A stretch of 64,000 bases of DNA from Paludibacter sp. 47-17 (GTDB taxonomy: Bacteria > Bacteroidota > Bacteroidia > Bacteroidales > Paludibacteraceae): the NCBI GenBank assembly GCA_001898935.1, contig MKVT01000013.1, positions 1 through 64,000 of the forward strand. The letters run 5' to 3'. The notes under the pieces were generated by a model. It was not told where the DNA came from. It worked only from the letters and a program-made list of their open reading frames with translations, and made no database searches. Shown here one piece after another: positions 9,194-18,584 of this stretch. Each line of letters begins with the position of its first letter. Within the stretch, counting starts at the first letter, position 1. Both the position numbers and the translations under genes were made by a program.

Positions 9194-10462
9194 ATGAAAA
9201 CAAAAGCAGTAAGATTATACGGAAAAAAAGATCTTCGACTTGAAGAATTTGAATTGCCCGTGATTCAAGAAAATGAGATATTGGCGAAGGTAGTATCCGA
9301 TTCGCTGTGTATGTCGTCGTACAAAGCATCGACACAGGCCACCGACCACAAACGCATCCCGAAGGATGTGGCCGATAATCCGATTATTATCGGGCATGAA
9401 TTTGCAGGCGAACTGGTGGAAGTGGGTGCCAAGTGGGCGCATAAATTTAAGGCCGGAGATAAATTCTCGATTCAACCGGCGCTTTATTACGAAGATGGTC
9501 CGGTGGGTATTCTCAGTGCACCGGGTTACAGCTACCGGCACATCGGGGGCGATGCTACGTATGTAATCATTCCCAACGAGGTGATGGAAAAGGATTGCCT
9601 GCTTGCTTACACGGGCGAAGGGTATTATCCGGCATCGCTGGCCGAGCCGCTCTCGTGTGTGATTGGCGCCATGCATGCCAATTACCACACCACTCCGGGG
9701 AGCTATGTACACAAAATGGAGATTGTGCAGGGCGGCAAAATGGCTATTCTTGCCGGTGTGGGTCCCATGGGCCTTGCCGCCATCAATTACGTTATTCACC
9801 GGGAAGATCGCAAACCTTCGTTGCTGGTAGTTACCGATGTCGACCAGGCCCGTCTCGACCGTGCAGCAAGCATATATCCGGTAGCCCTGGCCGCTTCGAA
9901 AGGAATTGATTTACGCTACATCAACACCGGCAAACTCGACAATCCGGTAGAAGAATTAAAAGCCATCAGCGGCAGAACCGGTTACGACGATGTATTTGTA
10001 TTTGCACCCGTGAAACCGGTGGTAGAACAGGGCGATGCCATTTTGGCTTTCGACGGCTGTTTGAACTTCTTTGCCGGCCCCGACAACCCTCAGTTCAGCG
10101 CGATGTTCAATTTCTACAATGTACATTATGCCTATACCCACGTGGTAGGAACCAGCGGCGGTAATACCGGCGATATGGTAGAAGCCCTGGCCATGATGAG
10201 CAAAGGGCTCGATCCCGCCGGATTAGTAACCCATATCGGAGGTCTGGACGCCGTGATTGAAGCCACCAACCATCTTCCCGAGATCCCGGGAGGTAAAAAA
10301 CTGATTTACACTCACATTACGATGCCGCTGACTCCGATTACCGAATTTCGCAGGTTAGGCGAAACCAATCCGGTATTTGCTACCCTGGCCGATATTTGCG
10401 ACCGGCACAACGGACTGTGGAGTGTGGAAGCCGAAGCATATTTATTGAAGGCCCTGGCCTGA
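9194..10462 (+). CDS. Zinc-type medium-chain dehydrogenase, L-sorbose-1-phosphate reductase-like
   Basis: SLCMSSYKAS...NPIIIGHEFAGELVEVG and MAILAGVGPMGLAAI motifs; ATG at 9194 preferred over the ORF-track start, which overlaps the upstream gene. Confidence 0.82.
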   Translation: MKTKAVRLYGKKDLRLEEFELPVIQENEILAKVVSDSLCMSSYKASTQATDHKRIPKDVADNPIIIGHEFAGELVEVGAKWAHKFKAGDKFSIQPALYYEDGPVGILSAPGYSYRHIGGDATYVIIPNEVMEKDCLLAYTGEGYYPASLAEPLSCVIGAMHANYHTTPGSYVHKMEIVQGGKMAILAGVGPMGLAAINYVIHREDRKPSLLVVTDVDQARLDRAASIYPVALAASKGIDLRYINTGKLDNPVEELKAISGRTGYDDVFVFAPVKPVVEQGDAILAFDGCLNFFAGPDNPQFSAMFNFYNVHYAYTHVVGTSGGNTGDMVEALAMMSKGLDPAGLVTHIGGLDAVIEATNHLPEIPGGKKLIYTHITMPLTPITEFRRLGETNPVFATLADICDRHNGLWSVEAEAYLLKALA

Positions 10463-10498
10463 AAAAGGAAATTACGGCCTACTGCATTAAAAATCATT

Positions 10499-10531
10499 AA
10501 AAGAGAAAGTTTAAACTTTCTCTTTTTTTTA
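10499..10531 (+). terminator. Rho-independent terminator
   Basis: Palindrome AAAGAGAAAGTTTAAACTTTCTCTTT followed by a T run. Confidence 0.85.
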
Positions 10532-10581
10532 TATCCAGCCTTTTTGTTTACATTTACCAGCCAACAAATCCCCCATTGAAC

Positions 10582-11997
10582 ATGAAAAAATTGAAGGTTA
10601 TTTACATTTGCGCTGCAATTGTGTTAAATTGTACGGTTAACCTGACCACAGCTCAGGTAGCTTACGATCTGAATAAGTATTACACACCCGACATCATCCG
10701 GAATCAGTTAGACCTGAACCTCACTTTCAACTCCCGGCTGGACCAAAACACGCAAGAATACAGCGTTAACAATTCGCTCCGCGATTATTCGGCATACAAT
10801 CATCAGGGAAGACTGGGCGCTTCTCTTTACAACTATATTCATACCCGAAAACTCCTCTCCACGCTCGGAGTGACGATGACGACCCATAATGTTTTCACCG
10901 GTTCGCAATCGGATCTATTGGCCGGCAAGGATCAACCCACATTTCAATACATTCACAAATCCCGTTCTTCGACCAATTCGGTTGAAGCGGATTGGAATAA
11001 CAACCGTTACTTATCATCACGACTATTTATTCAGTACAAAGTGAAGGGCGCTCTCAGTCTCAACTCCTCATCAACCACCGAACTCGACGATGAAGCAAGC
11101 ATTACAAAGAATGAAACAATCCGTAACTCACAACGTAATGGAATAATAGGCCCGCAAGCGGGTGTAGGATACGGACGAATCGAACGCGTGGAGGATGCCC
11201 GCCAGGCGCTCTACATATTCGAAAAACTGAAAAAGAACGGCCGGCTGCTCAGGGATCCGGAACAGGATGAAATCTTTCGTTTTGCACAAGTAATATCCTC
11301 CGTTAAAAACAAACGATTTCTGGACTCCCGGTTGCATTGGATCGACGAGATGCATACGGTGGACGAATTTTTGGCAAAAAACCAACTGATTGATGAAACC
11401 GATATGGTTTATTTCACAACCCTGAACGATATGTGGATGTACGGCGGTTTACACGAACGCAAAGCAGGATATAAGATCACACTCAGCTATGGCGGTCAAT
11501 ACAACTATTCTCGCCAGGCTTCAACAAAAACAATTGTACTGAACCCCGGTGCCGGTTATTCAACCTCCGACCTTGCTTCTTCACTGGCGCACGGAGTACA
11601 GTTGTCGGGTGAATATGAAAAACCCGCGGGCCTCAACTGGCAACATTCGTTTCATACGCTGGGACATATACAGACCGTGAACGGGAAATTTAATTCTGTT
11701 CTAGCCCAGCAGCAAACCAACCTTCATCTTCAGGCAGGCTACAAACTGGGCTATTACCCAACCACCCGCACCTATTTAAATGCATCGCTCACCCATCATT
11801 ACCGGAGAATCAAAGAGGGGGCTTCATCCACTTCGAACGAGACCCGTGTTTCAGGAAATATCTACTATTATCTTTCGCCACAGGTAAAGATAGCAGGCGC
11901 GTTCCAGGTGATGCGGTTTTGGGACAATACGTACACAGGCTATTTAAAATCGCTGACGAATCAGCTCAATGTCTCGATTAGTTATTCCATCTTCTAA
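10582..11997 (+). CDS. Hypothetical secreted/outer-membrane protein
   Basis: Signal peptide-like N-terminus; many alternating aromatic/polar segments and C-terminal ...QLNVSISYSIF compatible with a beta-barrel. Confidence 0.6.
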   Translation: MKKLKVIYICAAIVLNCTVNLTTAQVAYDLNKYYTPDIIRNQLDLNLTFNSRLDQNTQEYSVNNSLRDYSAYNHQGRLGASLYNYIHTRKLLSTLGVTMTTHNVFTGSQSDLLAGKDQPTFQYIHKSRSSTNSVEADWNNNRYLSSRLFIQYKVKGALSLNSSSTTELDDEASITKNETIRNSQRNGIIGPQAGVGYGRIERVEDARQALYIFEKLKKNGRLLRDPEQDEIFRFAQVISSVKNKRFLDSRLHWIDEMHTVDEFLAKNQLIDETDMVYFTTLNDMWMYGGLHERKAGYKITLSYGGQYNYSRQASTKTIVLNPGAGYSTSDLASSLAHGVQLSGEYEKPAGLNWQHSFHTLGHIQTVNGKFNSVLAQQQTNLHLQAGYKLGYYPTTRTYLNASLTHHYRRIKEGASSTSNETRVSGNIYYYLSPQVKIAGAFQVMRFWDNTYTGYLKSLTNQLNVSISYSIF

Positions 11998-12064
11998 CAC
12001 CTGACTTAGATTGTTTTTCAGTACAATCTCCCCCGGAATACAAATTTTCTCCAGAATTATCGTT

Positions 12065-12072
12065 TATATTTG
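12065..12072 (+). promoter_or_regulatory. Putative -7 element (TATATTTG) of the two-component operon
   Basis: Matches TAnnTTTG 22 nt upstream of the response regulator ATG. Confidence 0.5.
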
Positions 12073-12093
12073 CTGCGGAAAATGCATCGATAA

Positions 12094-12780
12094 ATGAAAA
12101 TACTACTTGTAGAAGATCAACATGAGTTGCTGGCGGCACTGGAAGCAAGCTTATCGGCCCAGAACTTTACCTGCGAAACTGCAGGCGATTACCGGTCGGC
12201 TTCGGAGAAAATTGTTATTTACGACTACGATGTGATGGTGGTGGATATCAACCTGCCCGGAGGCGGAAGCGGATTGGATTTGATACGTGAATTAAAAACA
12301 ACGAATCCGGAAACCGGAATAATTGTAATTTCGGCCCGCAATTCGACCCTCAATAAAATTGAAGGCCTCGAGCTGGGCGCCGACGATTACATGACCAAGC
12401 CTTTCGACCTGGCCGAGCTTACCGCGCGAGTGAAATCGCTGGTTCGCCGGAAAAAATTTGGCGGCAACACCCTCGTTCGCTTCGGGAACATCGATCTCGA
12501 CCCGCAAACCAGGGAAGTGAAAATCGAAGGCAGACCCGTGACGCTCACCCGTAGTGAATTCGATTTGCTGAACTTCTTTTTTGCCAATCCCGATCGGGTA
12601 ATCGCACGCGATAGTCTGGCCGAACACATCTGGGGCGATCATATGGACGTGGCCGATTCGTACGATTTTATTTATTCGCATATAAAAAACCTGCGAAAAA
12701 AGCTTGCAGCTGCCGGTGGTACCGATCTTATAAAAGCAATATACGGGGTAGGTTATAAACTAACCGGCGAACCTTCGTAA
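12094..12780 (+). CDS. OmpR-family response regulator
   Basis: LLVEDQ, VVDINLPG, MTKPF receiver motifs and winged-helix C-terminus (YDFIYSHIKNLRKKL...IYGVGYKL). Confidence 0.93.
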   Translation: MKILLVEDQHELLAALEASLSAQNFTCETAGDYRSASEKIVIYDYDVMVVDINLPGGGSGLDLIRELKTTNPETGIIVISARNSTLNKIEGLELGADDYMTKPFDLAELTARVKSLVRRKKFGGNTLVRFGNIDLDPQTREVKIEGRPVTLTRSEFDLLNFFFANPDRVIARDSLAEHIWGDHMDVADSYDFIYSHIKNLRKKLAAAGGTDLIKAIYGVGYKLTGEPS

Positions 12781-12805
12781 ATCGTAATTCAAAGCGTTAA
12801 CCACC

Positions 12806-14038
12806 ATGAAATTACTCCATAAAAGTTATTTGCAGGCATCTGTTTTGCTGATCCCCGCCTTGCTGATCGGGGCCTTATTCTCCTTCCTGATCATCCGCTA
12901 CATAGTATACGAAGAAACCGACGAATTTCTCACGTACGAAATGCAGCGTATACAGCGCTATCACGATAAATACAACGACCTGCCCGAAGATCATAAGGCT
13001 GTAAAAATAGTGGAAGATACGCCGCCTCACGAAAGTTATTTCCGCGACACCCTTATCCTGGAACCCGCCGATAACGAACGTGTACCCCATCGCGAACTGC
13101 GATTCGGACTACAACACAACAACCGTCACTTTACCGTTGTTCTTCGCAATCTTTTACCGGGCAGCGACGACCTCATCGAAGGTACGTTGCTGATCATGGC
13201 AGGCATGATGGCATTACTTATCATTATTTTCAGTATGATGGTGGGATGGATCTCCAAAAAAACCTGGCAGGCTTTTTACGGCACCTTGGCCCAACTAACC
13301 AATTACCAACTGGGACAGCACCTGCCCACATTCCCCTCTACAACAATCGACGAATTCAACACCCTGCAACAAAGTCTGACCGCATTACTTCTGAAATCGG
13401 ACAACGATTACCGCCGCACCAAGGAATTCAACGAAAATGCATCGCACGAATTTCAAACGCACCTCTCGGTCATCAGAGCCGAAACCGAAGCACTTATGAA
13501 TCATTCGCAACTGAACCGGAACGACGCCGCACATCTCTCCACCATCCACCGGAGCACGCTCACCTTGTCGCGCGTACAAAACGCCCTTTTGCTGCTGAGC
13601 AAAATCGGCAATCGCGAATACAACCGGCCTGTCCTTACCAACCTGCAGACCACACTTCAGCGTATTCTGGAGCTTTATCACGAAAGCATCGAGCTGCGGG
13701 ACCTCCGGCTTACCGTCGATGACGAGCCAACCGAAGTACGTATCGATCCCGGCTTAGCCGATATCCTGCTCAGCAACCTGGTGAAAAATGCGATCCGGCA
13801 TAATACGAGCAACGGCTTTATCCATATTGAATTGAAAGAAAACCGATTCCGGATCATCAACAGCGGTCCTTCTCTGAACACATCCACCAACGAACTGATG
13901 GAACGATTCAGTAAAGGTGAAAACGGTAATATGGGAATCGGGCTGGCTATTGTGAAGCAGATTTGCGAACTGAACCGGTTTCAACTGAACTATACCGTAG
14001 AAAAAGAAAATCGTCACTGCCTTACAGTTGCTTTTTGA
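12806..14038 (+). CDS. Sensor histidine kinase
   Basis: Two TM segments, H-box ASHEFQTHLSVI, N-box LLSNLVKNAIRHN, G-box GNMGIGLAIVKQI. Confidence 0.92.
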   Translation: MKLLHKSYLQASVLLIPALLIGALFSFLIIRYIVYEETDEFLTYEMQRIQRYHDKYNDLPEDHKAVKIVEDTPPHESYFRDTLILEPADNERVPHRELRFGLQHNNRHFTVVLRNLLPGSDDLIEGTLLIMAGMMALLIIIFSMMVGWISKKTWQAFYGTLAQLTNYQLGQHLPTFPSTTIDEFNTLQQSLTALLLKSDNDYRRTKEFNENASHEFQTHLSVIRAETEALMNHSQLNRNDAAHLSTIHRSTLTLSRVQNALLLLSKIGNREYNRPVLTNLQTTLQRILELYHESIELRDLRLTVDDEPTEVRIDPGLADILLSNLVKNAIRHNTSNGFIHIELKENRFRIINSGPSLNTSTNELMERFSKGENGNMGIGLAIVKQICELNRFQLNYTVEKENRHCLTVAF

Positions 14039-14072
14039 TTGGCAGCTCCAGAATTTCTACAGAATTGCACCC

Positions 14073-14080
14073 TAACTTTG
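14073..14080 (+). promoter_or_regulatory. Putative -7 element (TAACTTTG) upstream of the YgiW-like gene
   Basis: Matches TAnnTTTG; no clear -33 box. Confidence 0.4.
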
Positions 14081-14108
14081 TATCCTGAACAATTAAAAAC
14101 AAAATCAT

Positions 14109-14483
14109 ATGAATATGTTACAACGCGTACTGATTGCAGCACTCTTATTTACAGGGATCGGCGTAGTATACTCGCAGTACACCGGCCCGGGCAGCAAACA
14201 AAAAATCTATACGGTAAAGGAGATCAAGGATAATGCATTAAAGCTCGACCGGCAGGATATTGTAGTGGCTTTGCGAGGGACCATTATACAGCAGCTCGAC
14301 AACAAAACCTATTTGTTCAAAGATGCGACGGGAACCCTTCATGTCGAAATCAAGAAGAAACACCTCCCCGCTTTCAAGTTCGATGACAAAACAATATTGA
14401 TACTTTACGGCGAAGTTGATTACGATTTACTGGAAGGAACCGAGGTGGAAGTAGAAAGCATTGAACGGGCATCGAAACAGTAA
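14109..14483 (+). CDS. YgiW/YdeI-family (BOF/OB-fold) periplasmic stress tolerance protein
   Basis: Signal peptide then YTVKEIKDNALKLDRQDIVVALRGTIIQQLDNKTYLFKDATGTLHVEI, the BOF family pattern. Confidence 0.8.
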   Translation: MNMLQRVLIAALLFTGIGVVYSQYTGPGSKQKIYTVKEIKDNALKLDRQDIVVALRGTIIQQLDNKTYLFKDATGTLHVEIKKKHLPAFKFDDKTILILYGEVDYDLLEGTEVEVESIERASKQ

Positions 14484-14495
14484 GCCCCTCTAAAA

Positions 14496-14547
14496 ACACT
14501 TCGTGTTGTTAAGCCTATGAAAAGTCATAGCCAACAACACGAAGTGT
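14496..14547. terminator. Bidirectional terminator-like hairpin between convergent genes
   Basis: Perfect 15-nt arms ACACTTCGTGTTGTT / AACAACACGAAGTGT with a nested inner stem CTATGA/TCATAG. Confidence 0.7.
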
Positions 14548-14578
14548 ATACTTAACGCAATGCGGAACACGCAGCGTA

Positions 14579-14917
14579 CTATTCCTCTCCTTCGGCCTCC
14601 AGCTCGATCATCAGCGTATCCTTGGGCACCTTATCGCCGGGGCTTACATTGATTTTTTTGATACGAGCCGTGAAAGGCATCTGAATCCGGTTTTGCATTT
14701 TCATTGCCTCCAGGATCAACAGATGATCGCCTTCCTTTACCAAATCGCCCTCATTGACCGCAATCGAAATCACGGTTCCCGGGATCGACGATTGAATTTC
14801 GTAGGGATTGGGATTTACCCACACCTTACGATTCTTATATTTATTCGTGAGCTGAGTCTTGTATTTACGGGCAGTAACCGCAAAATCGACCATCTCGATC
14901 ACTTCTTTTTTCTTCAT
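14579..14917 (-). CDS. Biotin carboxyl carrier protein
   Basis: Biotinylation motif EAMKM in a biotin/lipoyl attachment domain. Confidence 0.92.
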   Translation of the reverse strand: MKKKEVIEMVDFAVTARKYKTQLTNKYKNRKVWVNPNPYEIQSSIPGTVISIAVNEGDLVKEGDHLLILEAMKMQNRIQMPFTARIKKINVSPGDKVPKDTLMIELEAEGEE

Positions 14918-14940
14918 ATACTTTTCTCAATAAGATACTA

Positions 14941-16485
14941 TCAAAATGGCGGTACTCCATGTTTTTTGTACGGACGGTGGTCGTCTTTGTTTTTCGAAAC
15001 CTCAAGCGCGTGCAGTACCAGTTCGCGGGTTTCTTTCGGTTCGATCACCGCATCGATATATCCCTTGGACGCCGCTACAAACGGATTGGCAAACTTTTCG
15101 ATGTATTCCTGCACCTTTTGCTGACGCATCGCATCCTGATCCTCAGCTTCCATAATTTCTTTACGGAAGATAATGTTAGCGGCACCTTCGGGGCCCATCA
15201 CGGCAATTTCGGCACCCGGCCATGCGAACATGAAATCGGCACCCAGGTGGCGCGAATTCATGGCTATATACCCTCCTCCGTAGGCTTTGCGCAGAATTAC
15301 CGTAATCTTGGGTACGGTGGCTTCGGAATAGGCATACAGCAATTTAGCTCCGTGGCGAATTACTCCCGCATGTTCCTGGTCGACCCCCGGCAGGTAACCC
15401 GGCATATCTTCCAGCGTCAAGATGGGGATATTAAACGCATCGCAGAAACGGATGAAACGTGCGGCCTTGTCGGACGCATCGCAATCGAGCACACCGGCCA
15501 GATACATGGGTTGGTTAGCTACAAAGCCGATGGTTTCACCATTCATACGGCCAAATCCGATCACGATATTGGGTGCCCAGAGCTCCTGAACTTCCAGAAA
15601 TTTAGAATCGTCGCTCAAGGTGTAAATGATATCGCGGACATCGTAGGGCTGTTTGGGATCGGCCGGTATTATATTCTCAATGTTTTTGCGGATTTTGGGT
15701 TTTTTAGGCTCGATACGGGCCGCCTTTTCCTGATTGCTGTGCGGAATAAGGCTGATGAGTTCTTTAATCTGATCGAGACATTCCATCTCGGTTTGGGCAT
15801 AGAAATGGGCGTTACCTGTGATCTCGGCATGTACACGCGCACCTCCCAGGTCTTCCTGCGAAATTTTCTCGCCCAGCACCGTTTCGATTACGTTCGGGCC
15901 GGTGATAAACATCTTCGAAATATTTTCAACAACAAACACAAAGTCGGTAAGCGCCGGCGAATATACTGCACCACCTGCACAAGGACCCAGAATGACCGAG
16001 ATCTGAGGAATCACCCCCGAGGCCATGGTATTGCGGTAGAAAATCTCACCGTATCCGGCCAATGCACCGATACCTTCCTGAATACGGGCGCCTCCGGAAT
16101 CGTTGATACCAATACACGGCATCTTCATCTTCAGCGCGTGATCCATAATTTTAGTGATCTTTCTGGCGTGTTTCAATCCTAAAGAGCCTCCCATCACCGT
16201 GAAGTCCTGGGCATAAATACAAACAGGTGCACCTTTAATGGTTCCGGTACCGGTAATTACACCGTCGCCAGCCAGCTCTTTGCTGTCCATCCCGAAGTTA
16301 CGCTCTTCGTGTTCCACAAACATGTCGTATTCGTGAAACGAGTTCGCATCCAACAAATTCAGAATACGATCACGGGCAGTCATTTTGCCCATGGCGACCT
16401 GCTTTTCGATGGCTTTCTCACCACCCCCCAGTTGAACCTGGGCCTTTTTTTGTCGCAATGCGAGAATGTTCTTCTTTAATGTCAT
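14941..16485 (-). CDS. Acyl-CoA carboxylase carboxyltransferase subunit (propionyl-CoA carboxylase beta / methylmalonyl-CoA decarboxylase alpha type)
   Basis: GGSLG, DSGGARIQEG, GPCAGGAVYSPALTDF, GGAYIAM-type (YGGGYIAMNSRHLGAD) motifs. Confidence 0.92.
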   Translation of the reverse strand: MTLKKNILALRQKKAQVQLGGGEKAIEKQVAMGKMTARDRILNLLDANSFHEYDMFVEHEERNFGMDSKELAGDGVITGTGTIKGAPVCIYAQDFTVMGGSLGLKHARKITKIMDHALKMKMPCIGINDSGGARIQEGIGALAGYGEIFYRNTMASGVIPQISVILGPCAGGAVYSPALTDFVFVVENISKMFITGPNVIETVLGEKISQEDLGGARVHAEITGNAHFYAQTEMECLDQIKELISLIPHSNQEKAARIEPKKPKIRKNIENIIPADPKQPYDVRDIIYTLSDDSKFLEVQELWAPNIVIGFGRMNGETIGFVANQPMYLAGVLDCDASDKAARFIRFCDAFNIPILTLEDMPGYLPGVDQEHAGVIRHGAKLLYAYSEATVPKITVILRKAYGGGYIAMNSRHLGADFMFAWPGAEIAVMGPEGAANIIFRKEIMEAEDQDAMRQQKVQEYIEKFANPFVAASKGYIDAVIEPKETRELVLHALEVSKNKDDHRPYKKHGVPPF

Positions 16486-16540
16486 AAAAACATCGAATTA
16501 AATTAAACGATAAAAAGTGTTTTTGTGTTTAAAAATCGTA

Positions 16541-16574
16541 CAAAAATAACACATTTTTTCGAGAAATGAGCAAA
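16541..16574 (-). promoter_or_regulatory. Putative promoter for the carboxyltransferase-BCCP operon
   Basis: Minus strand TTTG-N22-TATTTTTG upstream of the 16485 start. Confidence 0.45.
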
Positions 16575-16583
16575 ATTACATGG

Positions 16584-17102
16584 CTATCTCTTCCGTTTAA
16601 GTAAGTTTTTTCGGGCTGCCCTGAATGCGGGCGAATCGAAGTCGTCGGCTGCCTCGTCGAGGACGAGCCAAAACTCGTAAAGCAAATCGTTGTTATCCTT
16701 TACCAGTGCATACAGCAGACGCATTGCCTGCGCCTGAACTCCCGGAGGTGTGGATGCCTGCATCATTAAATCGTACAACCGATTGATCAGTTCAACATCG
16801 GGTTCGGCAGCTAAAGGCAGCGAATTTAATATCGAGATCCCCAACCGCAACATTCCGGTATGTGTGCTATGGAGCACCAGCTGCCGGATTTGCTCTCGTT
16901 GCTCACCGGTCCACCATCCGGGCCAGCGCTGGCTCACCTTTTCACAGGCCCACAAGGCTCTGAAAGCCGCTTTAGGGTCGTCGTTGCCAGCCACCTGCCC
17001 AAACACTTCGGGCCAATATTCAGGATGAAGCGACAAAAAAAGCAGCAGCTCTTCCAGTTGATACCGGCCCGGCAAGCGACGAAACACCTCTGCAATATTC
17101 AT
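16584..17102 (-). CDS. Hypothetical protein (HEAT-like alpha-helical)
   Basis: 172 aa ORF, overlaps the upstream gene by 4 nt on the same strand; helical repeat-like composition. Confidence 0.7.
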   Translation of the reverse strand: MNIAEVFRRLPGRYQLEELLLFLSLHPEYWPEVFGQVAGNDDPKAAFRALWACEKVSQRWPGWWTGEQREQIRQLVLHSTHTGMLRLGISILNSLPLAAEPDVELINRLYDLMMQASTPPGVQAQAMRLLYALVKDNNDLLYEFWLVLDEAADDFDSPAFRAARKNLLKRKR

Positions 17103-18463
17103 AATTCCCCTTTGAATTTCTGGAAGGTAGCCAAGGTATTACGCACATAGCGCAAGGTTTCGGCAGCACGGAACCGCCCGTATTTAACCACCTCATCTTT
17201 ATAATAGGCAGGATCACTTTTCTTTTCAAGATAAGGCTCCACATGGCCGTGCCAGATGTATGGATTTTTGCCGTGCTTCTCGGCCAGAGCCATTGCATCC
17301 AACACGTGGGCCGGTCCCGAATTGTAGGACGCCAGTATAAAATGAAGGCGTTCGTTGGAATCTTCCACTTTTCGAAACAACAGGTTCAGGCTTTTGATAT
17401 ACTGCACACCCGCTTCTATATTCCTCTCAGGGTTGGTGATATTCTCGCGGCTGAGGCCAAAATTAGCTGCCGTACGGGGCATCAGCTGCATCAAACCCGA
17501 AGCGCCACGGCGCGATATCTGTGCCGAATCGAATCCCGACTCGTGAAACGCAATGGCCGCCAGCAAGCGCCAGTCCCAGCCAATTTCGGAAGCGTATTTT
17601 TTAAACAAATGATCGAAGGGCGAAATGGCACCTTGCGGAATACGGAGGCGCGTAGCAGCAAAATACGGATTTCTGATAATATATTTGCCGTACAGCTGCG
17701 ACCGGAACAGCTCGGTTTCGGGCAGGTTTTCCCATTGTTCGATGGCCTTGGCCAGTTCGTGTTCGTCTTTCCTGATAACCCAGCCATTGCGCTGCGGAAA
17801 ACCGACTTGCAACCGTATGTCCATCCGGCGGTTGTGGTCTTTGTACAACACTGCCTTATTGTGATAAGCCAGCGTATATTCAATTTTCTTCTTCAGAACC
17901 TGATCGATCAACTCGTCATTGCTCACAGTATCCGAAACCTCGACGATGTTGATAAAACCACCCAATTCGCGGTTTAAACTGCGAAGTCGCTGCAAGTGCG
18001 GCGAGTTTTCGGGAACATGGATGGTTTTCCCTCTTAATTCGGCAATCGATGTTACGGTATTGACGCCTATCAGTTGCACCAACACCAGATAGGAATCGGG
18101 CTGATAGGCCACGAAACGGTAGTTGGCTTTCAATTCCCTCGTTTCGTACATATCGTAGGCAATCAGGTCGACACGCTTCTCGTCGAGCCAATCGAGCATT
18201 TGCTTGCGGGTGCGGGCCAGGTGAATGCGAACCGGTTTACCCAGCCGGGCGGCCAGGTGAGTCGATAATTCGACATCGTAACCGACTATTTCGTTCCGAA
18301 AACGAAAATACGACGAAGAGCCGTACATTGTTGCTACATGCAAAGTGTCCAACGAAAGCTCCATCATGGCATTTTCGTCGGCCGACAATTCTTTAACCTC
18401 CTGTTTATCAACCGAACAGGAAATTAAGAAAAGGAACAACCCCAACAGTATGCGAACGTTCAT
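17099..18463 (-). CDS. mltF: Membrane-bound lytic murein transglycosylase F-like lipoprotein
   Basis: Lipobox (LFLFLISCS), periplasmic binding domain, SLT domain (AAIAFHESGFDSAQISRRGASGLMQLMPRTA). Confidence 0.85.
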   Translation of the reverse strand: MNVRILLGLFLFLISCSVDKQEVKELSADENAMMELSLDTLHVATMYGSSSYFRFRNEIVGYDVELSTHLAARLGKPVRIHLARTRKQMLDWLDEKRVDLIAYDMYETRELKANYRFVAYQPDSYLVLVQLIGVNTVTSIAELRGKTIHVPENSPHLQRLRSLNRELGGFINIVEVSDTVSNDELIDQVLKKKIEYTLAYHNKAVLYKDHNRRMDIRLQVGFPQRNGWVIRKDEHELAKAIEQWENLPETELFRSQLYGKYIIRNPYFAATRLRIPQGAISPFDHLFKKYASEIGWDWRLLAAIAFHESGFDSAQISRRGASGLMQLMPRTAANFGLSRENITNPERNIEAGVQYIKSLNLLFRKVEDSNERLHFILASYNSGPAHVLDAMALAEKHGKNPYIWHGHVEPYLEKKSDPAYYKDEVVKYGRFRAAETLRYVRNTLATFQKFKGEL

Positions 18464-18584
18464 GTACTCTTGGCAGGATTTACAGTCCGCTAAAATAACC
18501 TAATTATTCCAATTACAAAAATTATCGGTTGTTTTTCGGCCGGCTCATGAAGCCCTTTATCGCCGTATAACCGGTCGTCGTACC

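Noticed and set aside
14959-16182. 407-aa + strand ORF
   Set aside because: Antisense shadow of the carboxyltransferase gene.
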